A stretch of DNA of 64,000 bases from an uncultured Angelakisella sp. (GCA_910585535.1 CAJUFK010000002.1:1-64000), one strand, 5' to 3'; counted from the stretch's first letter, positions 17,033 to 26,007 are shown. The notes: generated from the sequence alone by a model not told the origin. Program-made: numbers and translations.

Positions 17033-17677
17033 ATGAAACGATCTTTGGCAAGCCAGTTATTTCAAACCGCTGTGGTCCTCTTCGGGACCATCCTCTGCGG
17101 TTTTGCCATCCAGCTGGAGCTGTTCAGCGGGGCCGGCGTCGACCCCCTTACCATGTTCGAGGAAGGGGCAGGGCGCACCCTGGGCACCGCCACCGGCAAC
17201 GTGGCCCTGGCGGTAAACTGCTTTATGCTGCTGCTGGCCCTTCTTTTCAACCGCAGGAAGATCTGGGTGGGGACTGTCATCACCGCCCTTCTGCTGGGGC
17301 CCTCCATCAACCTGGCCGCTTGGATGTTTCACAGCCTGGGCCTCCTCCCCCCTGCCACCTGGCCGGGGAAGCTGGCCATGTGCCTGGCCGGAGTGCTGCT
17401 CTGCGGGGCGGGCATTGCCATCTATATGCTGCCGGATTACGGCGTAGGGGCCATGGAGGCAGTGATGATCCTCCTGTCGGAAAAGCTGCGCCTTCCCTAC
17501 GGACCGACGCGCATCGCTATGGACTGCACCTGGGGGGTGCTGGGCTTTTTGCTTGGGGGGACCCTGGGGGTGGGCACCATCATCGGGGCCTTTGGCATCG
17601 GCGCCAGCATGGACTTCTGCTACCGCCGCCTTAGCAAAGCCCTGGAAAGCAAGATCCCAACCGGGCGGCCGGAGTAA
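17033..17677 (+). CDS. YczE/YitT-type membrane protein
   Basis: This 214-residue protein has five to six membrane helices. The N-terminal half (LFGTILCGFAIQLELFSGAGVDPLT) matches the YczE group, often annotated as BCR/YitT-like integral membrane proteins, whose function is not known. It has its own promoter and is monocistronic. A MITE-like repeat lies downstream. Confidence 0.8.
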   Translation: MKRSLASQLFQTAVVLFGTILCGFAIQLELFSGAGVDPLTMFEEGAGRTLGTATGNVALAVNCFMLLLALLFNRRKIWVGTVITALLLGPSINLAAWMFHSLGLLPPATWPGKLAMCLAGVLLCGAGIAIYMLPDYGVGAMEAVMILLSEKLRLPYGPTRIAMDCTWGVLGFLLGGTLGVGTIIGAFGIGASMDFCYRRLSKALESKIPTGRPE

Positions 17678-17762
17678 AATTTGATGTGGACGCGATAACA
17701 TTACCAAAAACTGCCGTTTCGACACCGGGGGCATGACTTCCCCCGGTTTGTCATGCCCCCTA

Positions 17763-17926
17763 AGAGCCTGTTCAGGATCTCCAAGTGCGTCGAACGAATG
17801 GGGATTTTTCCGTCCTGCAAGGCACAAAAACGAAGTCCAGCCTTTATGGCTTACAAGTTTTTGTAACGCAGCAGGGCGGGAAAAGACCCGTTCGGGCGGC
17901 GTGTGGGGAGATTCTGAACGGGCTCT
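17763..17926. repeat. MITE-like imperfect palindrome, about 164 bp
   Basis: The ends are imperfect inverted repeats: AGAGCCTGTTCAGGATCTCC at the left and, read inverted from the right, AGAGCCCGTTCAGAATCTCC. Inner parts also pair (CGAACG...CCTGC with GCAGGG...CGTTCG, and CAAAAACG with AAGTTTTTG), so the whole unit can fold into one long hairpin. No ORF is credible. The centre aligns with the 140-bp tandem repeat, so they look like one repeat family. Confidence 0.75.
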
Positions 17927-17952
17927 AAGAACCGGCCGGAAAGGAGTTGGAT

Positions 17953-19200
17953 ATGGCCGAACCCCAAGTCCCTATGGCCTGGACCGCCCAGTATGTCGCC
18001 GAAAACCGCCAGAAATGCCTGAGTTTTTTACAGGCCGCGAACCTGCTGGTTGTCCGGCATATGGAAAAGAGGCGGTACGCCTCTGCGGTTGCCTCCCTGG
18101 ACCAGCTCCTGGGCGGCCTGGAGGTGATGCACAACAGCGGACAGTTTGGCGATTTGCGTCTGCATCTGTCCTTTCTCTCCTTTTCGGAGGGGCTCATCAT
18201 GGCCTTTGCCAATCCAGACAGAATGATGAGAGAGGCCGCCGAACTGGGCCGCGCCACCAAATACACCCCGGAGCAGATGCAGAACAACGGCCTGGCAATC
18301 GCCGCCGGTCTTTTGGTGGATGCCCGGGATTTTGCCCGCACCGACGAGATGAAGCAGAGCCTGGATCCCCTTCTGGCTGTTTTGGAGCAGGGGGACGCCG
18401 CGGTCCAGCAGCTTCGGGATGAGGAGTTTCCCAACTACCCCGAGGAGCTTTTGGAAAGATACCGGGACTTCAACATCCGGCTGTTCGACCCCTTAATCGA
18501 AAGGGGAACCTCCCCCATCCCCCTCCCCCCGCCGGGCCGCCATGGCCGGACCGGCGTCCGGGCGGAGATGGCAAGGGAGAAAAAGAAGAAGCCTCCAAAA
18601 CAAAAAGCCTATCCCCCCGACGGCTTTAAGGGCTTTGGGGATTGGACCTTTGCCAACGGCTGGGATGAGGAGGCGCTGGCCAAGGTGTACCGGCGGGTAA
18701 AGATCCGGAAAAACCTTTACGCCGTTTTGGCCTGCACCCCTCTGGTTATCTTCTTCCTCCCCTTTTACGCCAAGGCCAGCGACCTGGCGGAGATCATCCG
18801 CACCAGAAATCTGAAGGCGGAAGGCCGGACTTCCAACCTTACGGCGCTTCTCATCGGGTTTTGTATCCTGGGGTGGCTGCTGGTCCCGCCTCTTCTGGTG
18901 GGGCTGTTTTTCGGCATCATCATCGAGGTAACGGAATGGGGGATGGGTCTGAGGGAGCGCCTGCCCCGCCCTCAGGGCTGGACCGGAAACGCCCTGCCCT
19001 TTCCCGCCCCCGCTGTGGCCCCAAGCCGGTCCTCCGGCGGCCTTCTGGGAAAGATTGCCCTGGTGGTGATCTTCGGGCTGACCCTGGCGGGGCTGATCTT
19101 TCTCCTGGCTCCCGGCCTTGGATCTTTTGGGGAAGACCTGATGAGTCCCCTTTTTTCGCCACTTTTCATTGACAGACTGCCCCGCCTCCTGCTATACTGA
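17953..19200 (+). CDS. Unrecognised protein with soluble N-terminus and three membrane segments
   Basis: This 415-residue protein belongs to no family I recognise. Residues about 1-190 are soluble, helical and repeat-like. Residues about 195-235 are Pro/Lys-rich. Then come hydrophobic segments near 255-275 (ACTPLVIFFLPF), 300-330 (LLIGFCILGWLLVPPLLVGLFF) and 375-395 (VVIFGLTLAGLIFLL). The ATG at 17953 is preferred to TTG at 17947 because AAGGAG ends six bases upstream. The -10 of the next gene's promoter overlaps its stop codon. Confidence 0.7.
   Translation: MAEPQVPMAWTAQYVAENRQKCLSFLQAANLLVVRHMEKRRYASAVASLDQLLGGLEVMHNSGQFGDLRLHLSFLSFSEGLIMAFANPDRMMREAAELGRATKYTPEQMQNNGLAIAAGLLVDARDFARTDEMKQSLDPLLAVLEQGDAAVQQLRDEEFPNYPEELLERYRDFNIRLFDPLIERGTSPIPLPPPGRHGRTGVRAEMAREKKKKPPKQKAYPPDGFKGFGDWTFANGWDEEALAKVYRRVKIRKNLYAVLACTPLVIFFLPFYAKASDLAEIIRTRNLKAEGRTSNLTALLIGFCILGWLLVPPLLVGLFFGIIIEVTEWGMGLRERLPRPQGWTGNALPFPAPAVAPSRSSGGLLGKIALVVIFGLTLAGLIFLLAPGLGSFGEDLMSPLFSPLFIDRLPRLLLY
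19169..19198 (+). promoter_or_regulatory. Strong sigma-A promoter of the DUF1508 gene
   Basis: TTGACA and TATACT are 18 bp apart. The promoter lies within the last codons of the upstream gene, and its -10 touches the stop codon. Transcription should start near 19205, 46 bases before the ATG. Confidence 0.72.
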
Positions 19201-19250
19201 AACCGGTATTTTCCACACCCTCATTCAAAAAACGGGAGGTATCTGTTATT

Positions 19251-19631
19251 ATGGGCAAGTTCGTAGTTAAAACTGTAAAAACCGGCGTAAAGTTTGACCT
19301 CAAGGCCGGTAACGGCGAGGTCATCGCCACCTCCGAGGTCTACACCACCCAGCACGCCTGTGACGCCGGCATCGAAAGCGTCCGGAAAAACGCCGTGGCC
19401 GCCAAGCTGGAGGACCAAACTGTGGAGGGCTTCGAGACCGTCACAAACCCCAAGTTTGAGATCTATACCGACAAGGCCGGGGAGTTCCGCTTCCGCCTTA
19501 AGGCAAGAAACGGCGAGATCATCGCTGTTTCCGAGGGGTACAAGGCCAAAGCCTCCTGCATGAACGGCATTGAGAGTGTCCGGAAAAACGCCCCCGAGGC
19601 CCCTGTTATCAAAGAGGAGCCCCAGGAATAA
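19251..19631 (+). CDS. DUF1508 (YegP-like) tandem-domain protein
   Basis: This 126-residue protein has two DUF1508 repeats (residues about 8-48 and 66-112). Each has the pattern FxLKAxNGExIAxSExY followed by GIESVRKNA. YegP-like proteins are small, abundant and of unknown role, often induced by stress. It has its own strong promoter, a GGAGG site and a strong terminator, which fits high expression. Confidence 0.9.
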   Translation: MGKFVVKTVKTGVKFDLKAGNGEVIATSEVYTTQHACDAGIESVRKNAVAAKLEDQTVEGFETVTNPKFEIYTDKAGEFRFRLKARNGEIIAVSEGYKAKASCMNGIESVRKNAPEAPVIKEEPQE

Positions 19632-19655
19632 TCCCTGCAACCCCCCAAAAAGAGA

Positions 19656-19694
19656 GACCGGGGCCGCCCTCCAAAGGGCAGTCCCGGCCTTTTT
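19656..19694. terminator. Bidirectional terminator between DUF1508 gene and glyS
   Basis: A GC-rich hairpin (CCGGGG-CCGCCCT / AGGGCAGTCCCGG) with CCTTTTT on the plus side and a T-rich tract on the minus side lies between the two converging genes. Confidence 0.8.
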
Positions 19695-19695
19695 G

Positions 19696-21072
19696 TCAAA
19701 ACGCGATCTTTTCCGCGATGTAGCCTTCCAGCTCCGAAATGGGCATCCGGACCTGGGCCATGGTGTCCCGATCCCGGACGGTAACGCAGCCGTCCGTCTC
19801 CGAATCAAAGTCGTAAGTGATGCACATGGGGGTGCCGATTTCATCCTGGCGGCGGTACCGGCGGCCGATGGCCCCCGCCTCGTCGTAATCGATCATAAAC
19901 TTTTTGGCCAGCTCCTGGAAGATCTTCCGGGCCGGCTCCCCCAGCTTTTTGGAAAGGGGCAGCACCGCCGCCTTGTAAGGGGCCAGGGCGGGATGGAAGC
20001 GCATCACCGTCCGGGTGTCCCCACCCTCCAGCTCCTCCTCGTCGTAGGCGTCGCAGAGGAAGGCCAGGGCTACCCGGTCCGCCCCAAGGGAGGGCTCGAT
20101 GACATAGGGGACGTACTTCTCATTGGTCTCCGGATCGAAATACTCCATGCTTTTCCCCGAGTGGTTCTGATGCTGGGTGAGATCGTAGTCGGTGCGGTCG
20201 GCAATGCCCCACAGCTCCCCCCAGTCAAAGGGGAACCGGTACTCGAAGTCGGTGGTGGCCTTGGAGTAGAAGGACAGCTCCTCCTGGGCGTGATCCCGCA
20301 GACGCAGGTTTTCCTCCTTCATCCCCAGGTCCATAAGCCACTGGCGGCAGTAGTCCTTCCAGTAGGAGAACCATTCCAGATCGGTGCCGGGCTTCACGAA
20401 GAACTCCAGTTCCATCTGCTCGAATTCCCGGGTCCGGAAGACGAAGTTGCCGGGGGTGATTTCGTTACGGAAGCTTTTCCCTATCTGGGCCACCCCAAAG
20501 GGGACCTTCTTGCGGCTGGTGCGCTGGACGTTCATAAAGTTGACAAAGATGCCCTGGGCAGTCTCCGGCCGGAGGTAGAGGGTGCTTTTGCTGTCCTCGG
20601 TGGTGCCCTGGAAGGTCTGGAACATGAGGTTGAACTTGCGGATGGAGGTAAAGTTCTCCTTGCCGCAGTTGGGGCATTTGACGTGATGCTCCGCCATAAA
20701 GGCTTCCATCCGGTCAAATTCCCAGCCCTCGGGGGAGGTGCCGGTCTGGTCCTCGATAAGCTGGTCGGCCCGGTGCCGGGTCTTGCACTCCTTGCAGTCC
20801 ATCAGGGGATCAGAAAATCCCCCCACATGGCCGGAGGCCACCCAGACCTCGGGGTTCATCAGGATGGCGCTGTCCAAGCCCACATTGTAGGGGCTCTCCT
20901 GGACAAAGCGCTTCCACCAGGCCCTTTTTACGTTGTTCTTAAACTCCACCCCCAACGGGCCGTAGTCCCAGGAGTTGGCCAGGCCGCCGTAGATCTCGCT
21001 CCCGGCGTAGACAAAGCCCCGCCCCTTGCAGAGGGCGATGATGGTATCCATGGTTTTTTTAGAATTTTCCAT
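19696..21072 (-). CDS. glyS: Glycine--tRNA ligase, single-chain (alpha2) type
   Basis: This 458-residue class II synthetase charges tRNA(Gly). Class II motifs are visible: motif 2 as [21 protein letters not shown] and motif 3 as [17 protein letters not shown]. The early region [18 protein letters not shown] is typical of the eukaryote-like homodimeric form, and a CxxC pair sits in CKECKTRH and CPNCGKEN. The ATG at 21072 with AGGAAGGA upstream is chosen over longer frames. Its leader is too short (about 80 nt) for a T-box. Confidence 0.97.
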   Translation of the reverse strand: MENSKKTMDTIIALCKGRGFVYAGSEIYGGLANSWDYGPLGVEFKNNVKRAWWKRFVQESPYNVGLDSAILMNPEVWVASGHVGGFSDPLMDCKECKTRHRADQLIEDQTGTSPEGWEFDRMEAFMAEHHVKCPNCGKENFTSIRKFNLMFQTFQGTTEDSKSTLYLRPETAQGIFVNFMNVQRTSRKKVPFGVAQIGKSFRNEITPGNFVFRTREFEQMELEFFVKPGTDLEWFSYWKDYCRQWLMDLGMKEENLRLRDHAQEELSFYSKATTDFEYRFPFDWGELWGIADRTDYDLTQHQNHSGKSMEYFDPETNEKYVPYVIEPSLGADRVALAFLCDAYDEEELEGGDTRTVMRFHPALAPYKAAVLPLSKKLGEPARKIFQELAKKFMIDYDEAGAIGRRYRRQDEIGTPMCITYDFDSETDGCVTVRDRDTMAQVRMPISELEGYIAEKIAF

Positions 21073-21156
21073 CGCGATTCGATCCTTCCTGTTGGATTGT
21101 TTGGCCCCGGAAAGCGACCTGTCCGCTTCCCCCGGGCCCTGTAGCAACCGCTATTT

Positions 21157-21185
21157 ATTGTACTTGTACAGAGGCGGAAAGTCAA
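21157..21185 (-). promoter_or_regulatory. Sigma-A promoter of glyS
   Basis: On the minus strand TTGACT and TACAAT are 17 bp apart, with transcription starting about 80 bases upstream of the glyS ATG. Confidence 0.7.
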
Positions 21186-21268
21186 GATTTCCTGGGGGCC
21201 TCCCGAGGAAAAAGCAAGGGCAGGGTCCTGCTCTGTCGAAAAAAGTCCAGGTTTGCGAAAAATAATGC

Positions 21269-21297
21269 TTGCATTCAGGGGAAGGATGTGGTATACT
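21269..21297 (+). promoter_or_regulatory. Sigma-A promoter of tRNA(fMet)
   Basis: TTGCAT and TATACT are separated by 17 bp. The promoter precedes both the truncated tRNA copy at 21322 and the complete tRNA at 21404, so one transcript would carry both. Confidence 0.75.
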
Positions 21298-21316
21298 AAA
21301 CAAGTACCCCAGCAGA

Positions 21317-21362
<46 letters not shown>

Positions 21363-21403
21363 TGACGAACACCATGCAAAGCCCGTGCATAAAAATTCAA
21401 TAC

Positions 21404-21480
<77 letters not shown>

Positions 21481-21481
21481 A

Positions 21482-21514
21482 AAACCCGCATGGCAAGCCG
21501 CTTTGCGGGTTTTC
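21482..21514 (+). terminator. Terminator after tRNA(fMet)
   Basis: AAAACCCGC, a 15-base loop and GCGGGTTTT form a hairpin with a T-tract directly after the tRNA CCA end. Confidence 0.7.
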
Positions 21515-21572
21515 TCTTGCCATTTTTGTGTTAAATTCCAGTAGTAGATGCGGTGCTTTCATTCGTTAGTCT

Positions 21573-22937
21573 TCATTCACGACTATACACTCCTTTTCTC
21601 CCTCTATTCACCCGCTGTCTTGAAGCGGCTTTCCCAGTAGTAGATCGTAGTGAATCATTGACTGCCAGCTGGGAAGGCTCTGTAAATCCGATCTGGTTTA
21701 CTGCCTCCCGCTTCATGTGGTCCGCGATATGGGTATATCGCTCTGTGGTCTGGGAAGAAGCGTGACCCAAAAGTTCTTGAATGGTCCGCAGATGGATATT
21801 ACTTTCTGCCAGCCGGGTAGCAAAGGTATGGCGTAAAGCATGGGGAGATATGTGCTTGATCTCCGCCCGCTGAGCGATTCTCTCCACCACCTTTTCAATA
21901 TGCCGTGGATCAACATAGGTCCCATTTCTGGTGGGAAAGATCAAATTCTTTGGATTTGGCTGCCCACTCCTCTTTTCGTTGATCTTACGCCGGTTGAGCA
22001 GGTGGCATATATCATCACGGAGCGGGATCTCAAAATGCTCTTTGCCAGACTTGGTGGTGTCCTGTACAATCAGCTCAGTCTTTTTAGGAGCGTTGGGATC
22101 AAAAAGTTGAACCCGGATAACATTCCTGCTGATATTTAACTTTTTGGTTTGGCTGTTGTAGTCATCCCACTCCAGCCCCAACAATTCCCCCAACCGCAAA
22201 CCGGTGGTCAAAAACAGGAAAATGGCATCTCGAAGTTCTTCCTCTTGAGCGGCTTGGAGAAAGCGTTCCATCTCCTCTTGGGAAAGATACCGAGTGCCTT
22301 TGTCGATACGCTCCGGCAATTCGATCCCCTCCGCAACATTGACACGAAATCCCGGAACCTTACCTACTGCTTTTTTAAGCGCCGGATTTAGCACCATATA
22401 GATGTTGTAGATGGTTTTGGGGTCCAGACCGCCAGGCTTCCCATCTTTTCTGCCGGATGTGGCCAGAAAATTGATGAACTCCTGGATGCGGTCATCTGTT
22501 ATGTCGGCCAATCGCTCGTCCAGGAAAAACGGCGCAATGTGGGTCCGCCAAATATTGATGTAAGAGGCCAGGGTGGACCTCTTTATTTTTTTGGCGCCCT
22601 TCCTCCTGGCCGCACCGGTTTTCTTTATTTCTTCCGAAGTTTTTGGGTCCCGTTTGTAAAAGCGGATGAAATGATAGACCCACTCGGAAAGGGAAACATC
22701 CTGGTATTCGCTGTGTGAAAAGCTGTCCGGGTCCCTAAGCTTCTGGGTCGCAAGGCGGACCTGCTCCTCCTCAAAAAGTTTCCGGGCAGCCTGGCAAGCG
22801 GCTTTTGTCTTTGCGGTAAAACAGGGACGAGACCTGGTACCATCGGGGGCGGTGTAGGTGATTTGAAGGAGCCATCCGGTTTTACATTTGCGATAGCTGC
22901 CCTCTCCTTTTGCTCTACGGCTGTTTTCATTGGCCAT
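21573..22937 (-). CDS. int: Tyrosine-recombinase integrase of the ICE
   Basis: This 454-residue integrase has an N-terminal DNA-binding region, a SAM-like core-binding domain (residues about 120-225) and a catalytic domain. The catalytic signature is present: Arg in TTGLRLGELLGL, HxxR in HALRHTFATRL, His in LLGHAS and the nucleophile Tyr in TTERYTHI. It should integrate and excise the element at the adjacent tRNA(fMet). The ATG at 22937 with GGAGGTATT upstream is chosen over a longer frame. It overlaps the excisionase-like gene by 11 bp. Confidence 0.95.
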   Translation of the reverse strand: MANENSRRAKGEGSYRKCKTGWLLQITYTAPDGTRSRPCFTAKTKAACQAARKLFEEEQVRLATQKLRDPDSFSHSEYQDVSLSEWVYHFIRFYKRDPKTSEEIKKTGAARRKGAKKIKRSTLASYINIWRTHIAPFFLDERLADITDDRIQEFINFLATSGRKDGKPGGLDPKTIYNIYMVLNPALKKAVGKVPGFRVNVAEGIELPERIDKGTRYLSQEEMERFLQAAQEEELRDAIFLFLTTGLRLGELLGLEWDDYNSQTKKLNISRNVIRVQLFDPNAPKKTELIVQDTTKSGKEHFEIPLRDDICHLLNRRKINEKRSGQPNPKNLIFPTRNGTYVDPRHIEKVVERIAQRAEIKHISPHALRHTFATRLAESNIHLRTIQELLGHASSQTTERYTHIADHMKREAVNQIGFTEPSQLAVNDSLRSTTGKAASRQRVNRGRKGVYSRE

Positions 22938-23343
22938 GGTAAATACCTCCAGATAAGATGATGTTGTCAATAAAACTGGAGACATCTGCCATAGGAATCA
23001 TTTTGGAGGGTTTTACCACGGAAAGGCGAAGCCAGGAGAAGAAGCTGTCCCTTGGGATTCGGATCGTCCTTCCATAATAGTTAGCGGGAAAAACATTTGC
23101 CCGAATCAGATTACGCACGCTGGGTGCGGACAACTTCAACAGTTTGCAGAGATCCTTTGTTTTGAGCTGCCGAGGGAAAAGAGAGGTAAAGTCCTGTTCC
23201 CAAAAGCCATCCGGTATGATGCGAAAGAGACTTCCGATCTTGGTATGCCGGATATTCCGTTGATGGAGATTTCGATACAGTGTCGTAATATCCATCTGAA
23301 ACTCTGCACAGGCTTCCTTTGGCGTATAGAGTGATAGAACCAT
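22927..23343 (-). CDS. Excisionase-like DNA-binding protein with two HTH segments
   Basis: This 138-residue protein starts MVLSLYTPKEACAEF and has two excisionase/MerR-like winged-helix segments (residues about 5-45 and 52-95, the second with KTKDLCKLLKLSAPSVRNLIR). Its place immediately upstream of int, overlapping it by 11 bp, suits a recombination directionality factor. The ATG at 23343 follows AGGAGGGTA. It is longer than most Xis proteins, so a dual regulator role is possible. Confidence 0.7.
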   Translation of the reverse strand: MVLSLYTPKEACAEFQMDITTLYRNLHQRNIRHTKIGSLFRIIPDGFWEQDFTSLFPRQLKTKDLCKLLKLSAPSVRNLIRANVFPANYYGRTIRIPRDSFFSWLRLSVVKPSKMIPMADVSSFIDNIILSGGIYHGQ

Positions 23344-23447
23344 TTTGGATACCCTCCTCTTAGGAACACCCGCCAAAGTATCTGATTTTCAATATGTACC
23401 GCATTTTGCGGCATTTTTTCAAGGTGCAAAAAGTCCGTTGGGCTTTT

Positions 23448-23476
23448 ATTGTACCAAGAAATAATTTAAGAATCAA
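23448..23476 (-). promoter_or_regulatory. Promoter of the xis-int operon
   Basis: On the minus strand TTGATT and TACAAT are 17 bp apart, about 100 bases upstream of the excisionase-like ATG. Confidence 0.65.
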
Positions 23477-23531
23477 TCACTAAGGGAGGTTTCCCGGAAC
23501 TTTATTTTCGGCCGCCTTTGCCGGTAAAAAT

Positions 23532-23566
23532 AAAAGGCCCCGACCGTTTCGGTCAGTGCCTTTTTT
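23532..23566. terminator. Bidirectional terminator
   Basis: AAAAGGC..GACCG, a short loop, CGGTC..GCCTTTTTT forms a hairpin with T-runs on both strands. It ends the leftward transcript of the DUF1492-like gene and insulates xis-int. Confidence 0.8.
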
Positions 23567-23631
23567 GACATCTACATTCTACCATAGGGTGCGTGGACAT
23601 TGCAAGACCCAAGCTGTTGTAACTTTGTTGG

Positions 23632-24132
23632 TCATCTGTTGTAATTGGGAAACAACCCCACCTCAGCCAAGGGCATATACATCTTGACGAGTTTATCCAG
23701 CGCCTCATCCCGGTATCGGATCAGTGTCTTGGCGGATACTCCCTTGATCTCTTGTAAATCTCTCCAGGAGTAACCTTCAATGTAATATTCCCGAAGAACA
23801 GCCGCTTCTACCGGCGGCAGCTTACTGATATAAAAATCCAGCCTGTCCACAGTAAGGGTCAAGGTAGATAATCTGGCAGAAATCGCTGCCTTTGCCTCTG
23901 TTTTTAGCTGTTCCAGTTTTTCGTGGTAAGAAAGAGCGATTCTTGTAGTCTTATCAGATACTCCGCCGCTATCAACTTTTTCAGTTAAAGAGGCGGGAAA
24001 GGTCATCGCCTCGATCATCTCATCATCCTGCATACGGTTCAGATTCTTCATTTCAAATTTCAAGGTGTCAATCTCTACCTTCATTTGGTTATAATGCTCT
24101 AACAGATATAGAATGTTTTCTCGTAAATCCAT
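23632..24132 (-). CDS. DUF1492/sigma-70-like regulator
   Basis: This 166-residue protein has an N-terminal coiled coil and a C-terminal sigma region-4-type helix-turn-helix (residues about 105-150, with LREYYIEGYSWRDLQEIKGVSAKTLIRYRDEALDKL). DUF1492/ArpU-like proteins are typical late or transfer-gene activators of phages and conjugative elements. It could activate the long leftward operons. The ATG follows AAGGAGGG. Confidence 0.75.
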   Translation of the reverse strand: MDLRENILYLLEHYNQMKVEIDTLKFEMKNLNRMQDDEMIEAMTFPASLTEKVDSGGVSDKTTRIALSYHEKLEQLKTEAKAAISARLSTLTLTVDRLDFYISKLPPVEAAVLREYYIEGYSWRDLQEIKGVSAKTLIRYRDEALDKLVKMYMPLAEVGLFPNYNR

Positions 24133-24344
24133 ACACCCTCCTTTTGATTGGAGATAATATAGGTAATACTTATATTTTCATTGAAATTTACCTATTTTTT
24201 GCAACTTCTCAAAATCGCTGCTAAAAATATAGCCGCTACCAATACTCTCCAACACTGTCCCATACGATACTCCCCCTACTTCCTGGGGGGTTATTTTCAA
24301 GTTTATACACTTTCCATACATTTTGGGACGCAAAGAAGGTTGAT

Positions 24345-24778
24345 TTACTTTTCTGTCTTCAGTAGAAGGAAGATCAGCCGGGGCAGCCACCCCTTTTTGT
24401 GGAAATTGAGCGAAGAAATCTGAATCTTGATTCGCAGGTATTGGAACCATATGTGCCAGCGATAGATGGTGCTGTTTTCACAGCTGAGGCAGTCATATTG
24501 TTTTTCAATAGCCATTTCAATACAAGTTGCTAAATACCGTTTATAGGGAATCAAAAAATCGGGCAGTTCATGGTGGATACACAGACAACGAGGGCACTTT
24601 AACCGCCGGATGTATAAGTTGAACTTTTGCCCGTCCGATGAAAGAGCTGTCCTCCAGCGGCGACCATATTGTTGCATTACTGTTTTGCAAAAAGGACAAA
24701 CGGGGCGGATTTCTTCGCTCTGAATAAGAAACAAGCAGTACCTTTTTCTTCCAGCCGATATTGGTTTACGATTATCAT
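24345..24778 (-). pseudogene. DUF6431-like zinc-ribbon protein with an apparent frameshift
   Basis: The frame covering residues CPFCKTVM through RRLKCPRCLCIHHELPDFLIPYKRY is a clear DUF6431-type zinc ribbon, a family found beside integrases and transposases. The natural start, ATG at 24778 after GGAGGTGATGAAT, reads MIIVNQYRLEEK in a different frame, joined to the zinc-ribbon frame only by a one-base shift at the A5 run (plus-strand T5 at 24743-24747). The C-terminal part also continues better in another frame to about 24178. It is probably decayed; programmed frameshifting is less likely. Confidence 0.6.
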
Positions 24779-24845
24779 ATTCATCACCTCCTCTCCTTTC
24801 TGCAAAAAACAAAACTGGCTGACAATCCTTCTATGTCAGCCAGTT

Positions 24846-25190
24846 TTACTTTGTTGGTTGATAAGGCCGCCGTTCCAGCAAGGCATCTACAAAAATCTCA
24901 ATGGTTTCCTGGTCCTCCGGGGCGCAAAGGGTAAGTTTTTCCGCAATGCGCTGGTAGCGTTCCATATCTGATTTAATTCCCAATAAAAAATAATCCGGTG
25001 TTACCCCCAATGCACATGAAATTTTGACAATCGTTTCTATACTGGGGATGGAGGAATGATTTTCAACACAACCAATAAAGGACTTGCTGTATCCGGCCCG
25101 CTCTCCAAGCTGTTCCTGGGTCAGATGCTGTGCCCTTCGGAGTTGTTTTATTCGTTTTCCTAAAGCCGCATAATCCACCAATTTTATCAC
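24846..25190 (-). CDS. XRE-family regulator of the ICE
   Basis: This 114-residue protein has a Cro/CI-type HTH at residues about 10-65 (RIKQLRRAQHLTQEQLGERAGYSKSF) and a short helical C-terminal tail. This is the common small repressor of clostridial elements. The start is GTG at 25190 or a nearby GTG/TTG; no strong ribosome site decides. Confidence 0.85.
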   Translation of the reverse strand: MIKLVDYAALGKRIKQLRRAQHLTQEQLGERAGYSKSFIGCVENHSSIPSIETIVKISCALGVTPDYFLLGIKSDMERYQRIAEKLTLCAPEDQETIEIFVDALLERRPYQPTK

Positions 25191-25293
25191 CGTTTTTATA
25201 ATAACAAATTTATTTTGAGGATTAAAGAATCCATAAAAGTTAAAAGATTCTTATACTGGTATTTTGCCCAATTAAGCTCGATTATTTATGAAA

Positions 25294-25318
25294 GAAAAAC
25301 GGCTGCCCGAAGGCAGCC
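25294..25318 (-). terminator. Terminator of the SLOG gene
   Basis: On the minus strand GGCTGCC, a 4-base loop and GGCAGCC are followed by GTTTTTC. It lies 60 bp after the SLOG gene stop. Confidence 0.75.
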
Positions 25319-25377
25319 CATAAATTTTCACTTGTGTGGCTTTGCAATCGCCACCCCTCATGGAGATCTGTTGCATT

Positions 25378-25866
25378 TCATCGTACCGGAAACAGGTTCC
25401 ATATTTTACAGTTTCGCTCTTGCGCGTATCGCAGAGTATAAGCAGTTCCTCCATAGCTATGTCTGCAATAAGCAACACAACACGCCGAATGATCGACTAA
25501 GTGCCGGTTCCTTGCCAAGTAGGCTTCCCGGCTGGGTGTGCTGCTGATACAAACCGTTTTATCATATAACGGCAAAAGCGTTTGGTATCGTTCCTGTTCA
25601 GCAATGGACCACCATGAAAAGAATCCGGCAAAGGGGTAGACCAATATCACACGGAGCTGCGGAAACTCTTCCCGAAGTTCAAAAAGAGCTTCGGCCGCTA
25701 AAGTGTCAAAACCGATTGCGCCGCCGACACCATAATAAACGACACCCTGTAAAAGCAAGTGCCGAATGGCATCTTTGACAGCGGACCGAAGCGGTAAAAT
25801 GACCCCTGATGGCAGGCAGCGATGACCGGTAAAGCAGCAAGTAATTTCCTTCTGGCCCGTTCTCAA
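25378..25866 (-). CDS. SLOG-superfamily (YpsA/DUF1273-like) protein
   Basis: This 162-residue single-domain protein has a Rossmann-like SLOG fold. FTGHRCL at the start and GGAIGFDTLAAEALFELRE are the nucleotide-binding motifs of the family. SLOG proteins are thought to bind nucleotide-derived ligands and recur in mobile elements and defence loci. It starts with TTG at 25866 behind AAAGGAGAG. It diverges from the small XRE-type gene at 26026 across a region with three operator-like sites. Confidence 0.83.
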   Translation of the reverse strand: MRTGQKEITCCFTGHRCLPSGVILPLRSAVKDAIRHLLLQGVVYYGVGGAIGFDTLAAEALFELREEFPQLRVILVYPFAGFFSWWSIAEQERYQTLLPLYDKTVCISSTPSREAYLARNRHLVDHSACCVAYCRHSYGGTAYTLRYAQERNCKIWNLFPVR

Positions 25867-25886
25867 TCAAAATCTCTCCTTTACTC

Positions 25887-26007
25887 AGACTATATAAAGT
25901 CTATCAGTACCCTAATTATATGCCTGCCAACTTCAAAAGTCTATATAAAGTCCTTTTTCGCAAAAGCGGCCCGCTACAATAGAACCAACAAGGACTTTAT
26001 ATCGACC
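25887..26007. promoter_or_regulatory. Divergent control region with three related operator dyads
   Basis: Three sites share the form GnCTATATAAAGTCC: AGACTATATAAAGTCT at 25887-25902, AGTCTATATAAAGTCC at 25938-25953 and, inverted, GGACTTTATATCGACC at 25992-26007. On the minus strand TATAAT lies at 25915-25920 and its -35 would sit under the middle site. On the plus strand TACAAT lies at 25975-25980. A regulator bound here would control both the SLOG gene and the XRE-like gene. Confidence 0.65.

Noticed and set aside
19570..21144. Long plus-strand open frame opposite glyS
   Set aside because: Antisense of GlyS motifs; no plausible start or family.
21073..21157. T-box riboswitch upstream of glyS
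   Set aside because: The promoter at 21157-21185 leaves only about 80 nt of leader, too short, and no T-box sequence or specifier hairpin is visible.
25272..25478. Small minus-strand frame over the SLOG gene terminator
   Set aside because: It overlaps the SLOG 3' end and its terminator hairpin, with no ribosome site.
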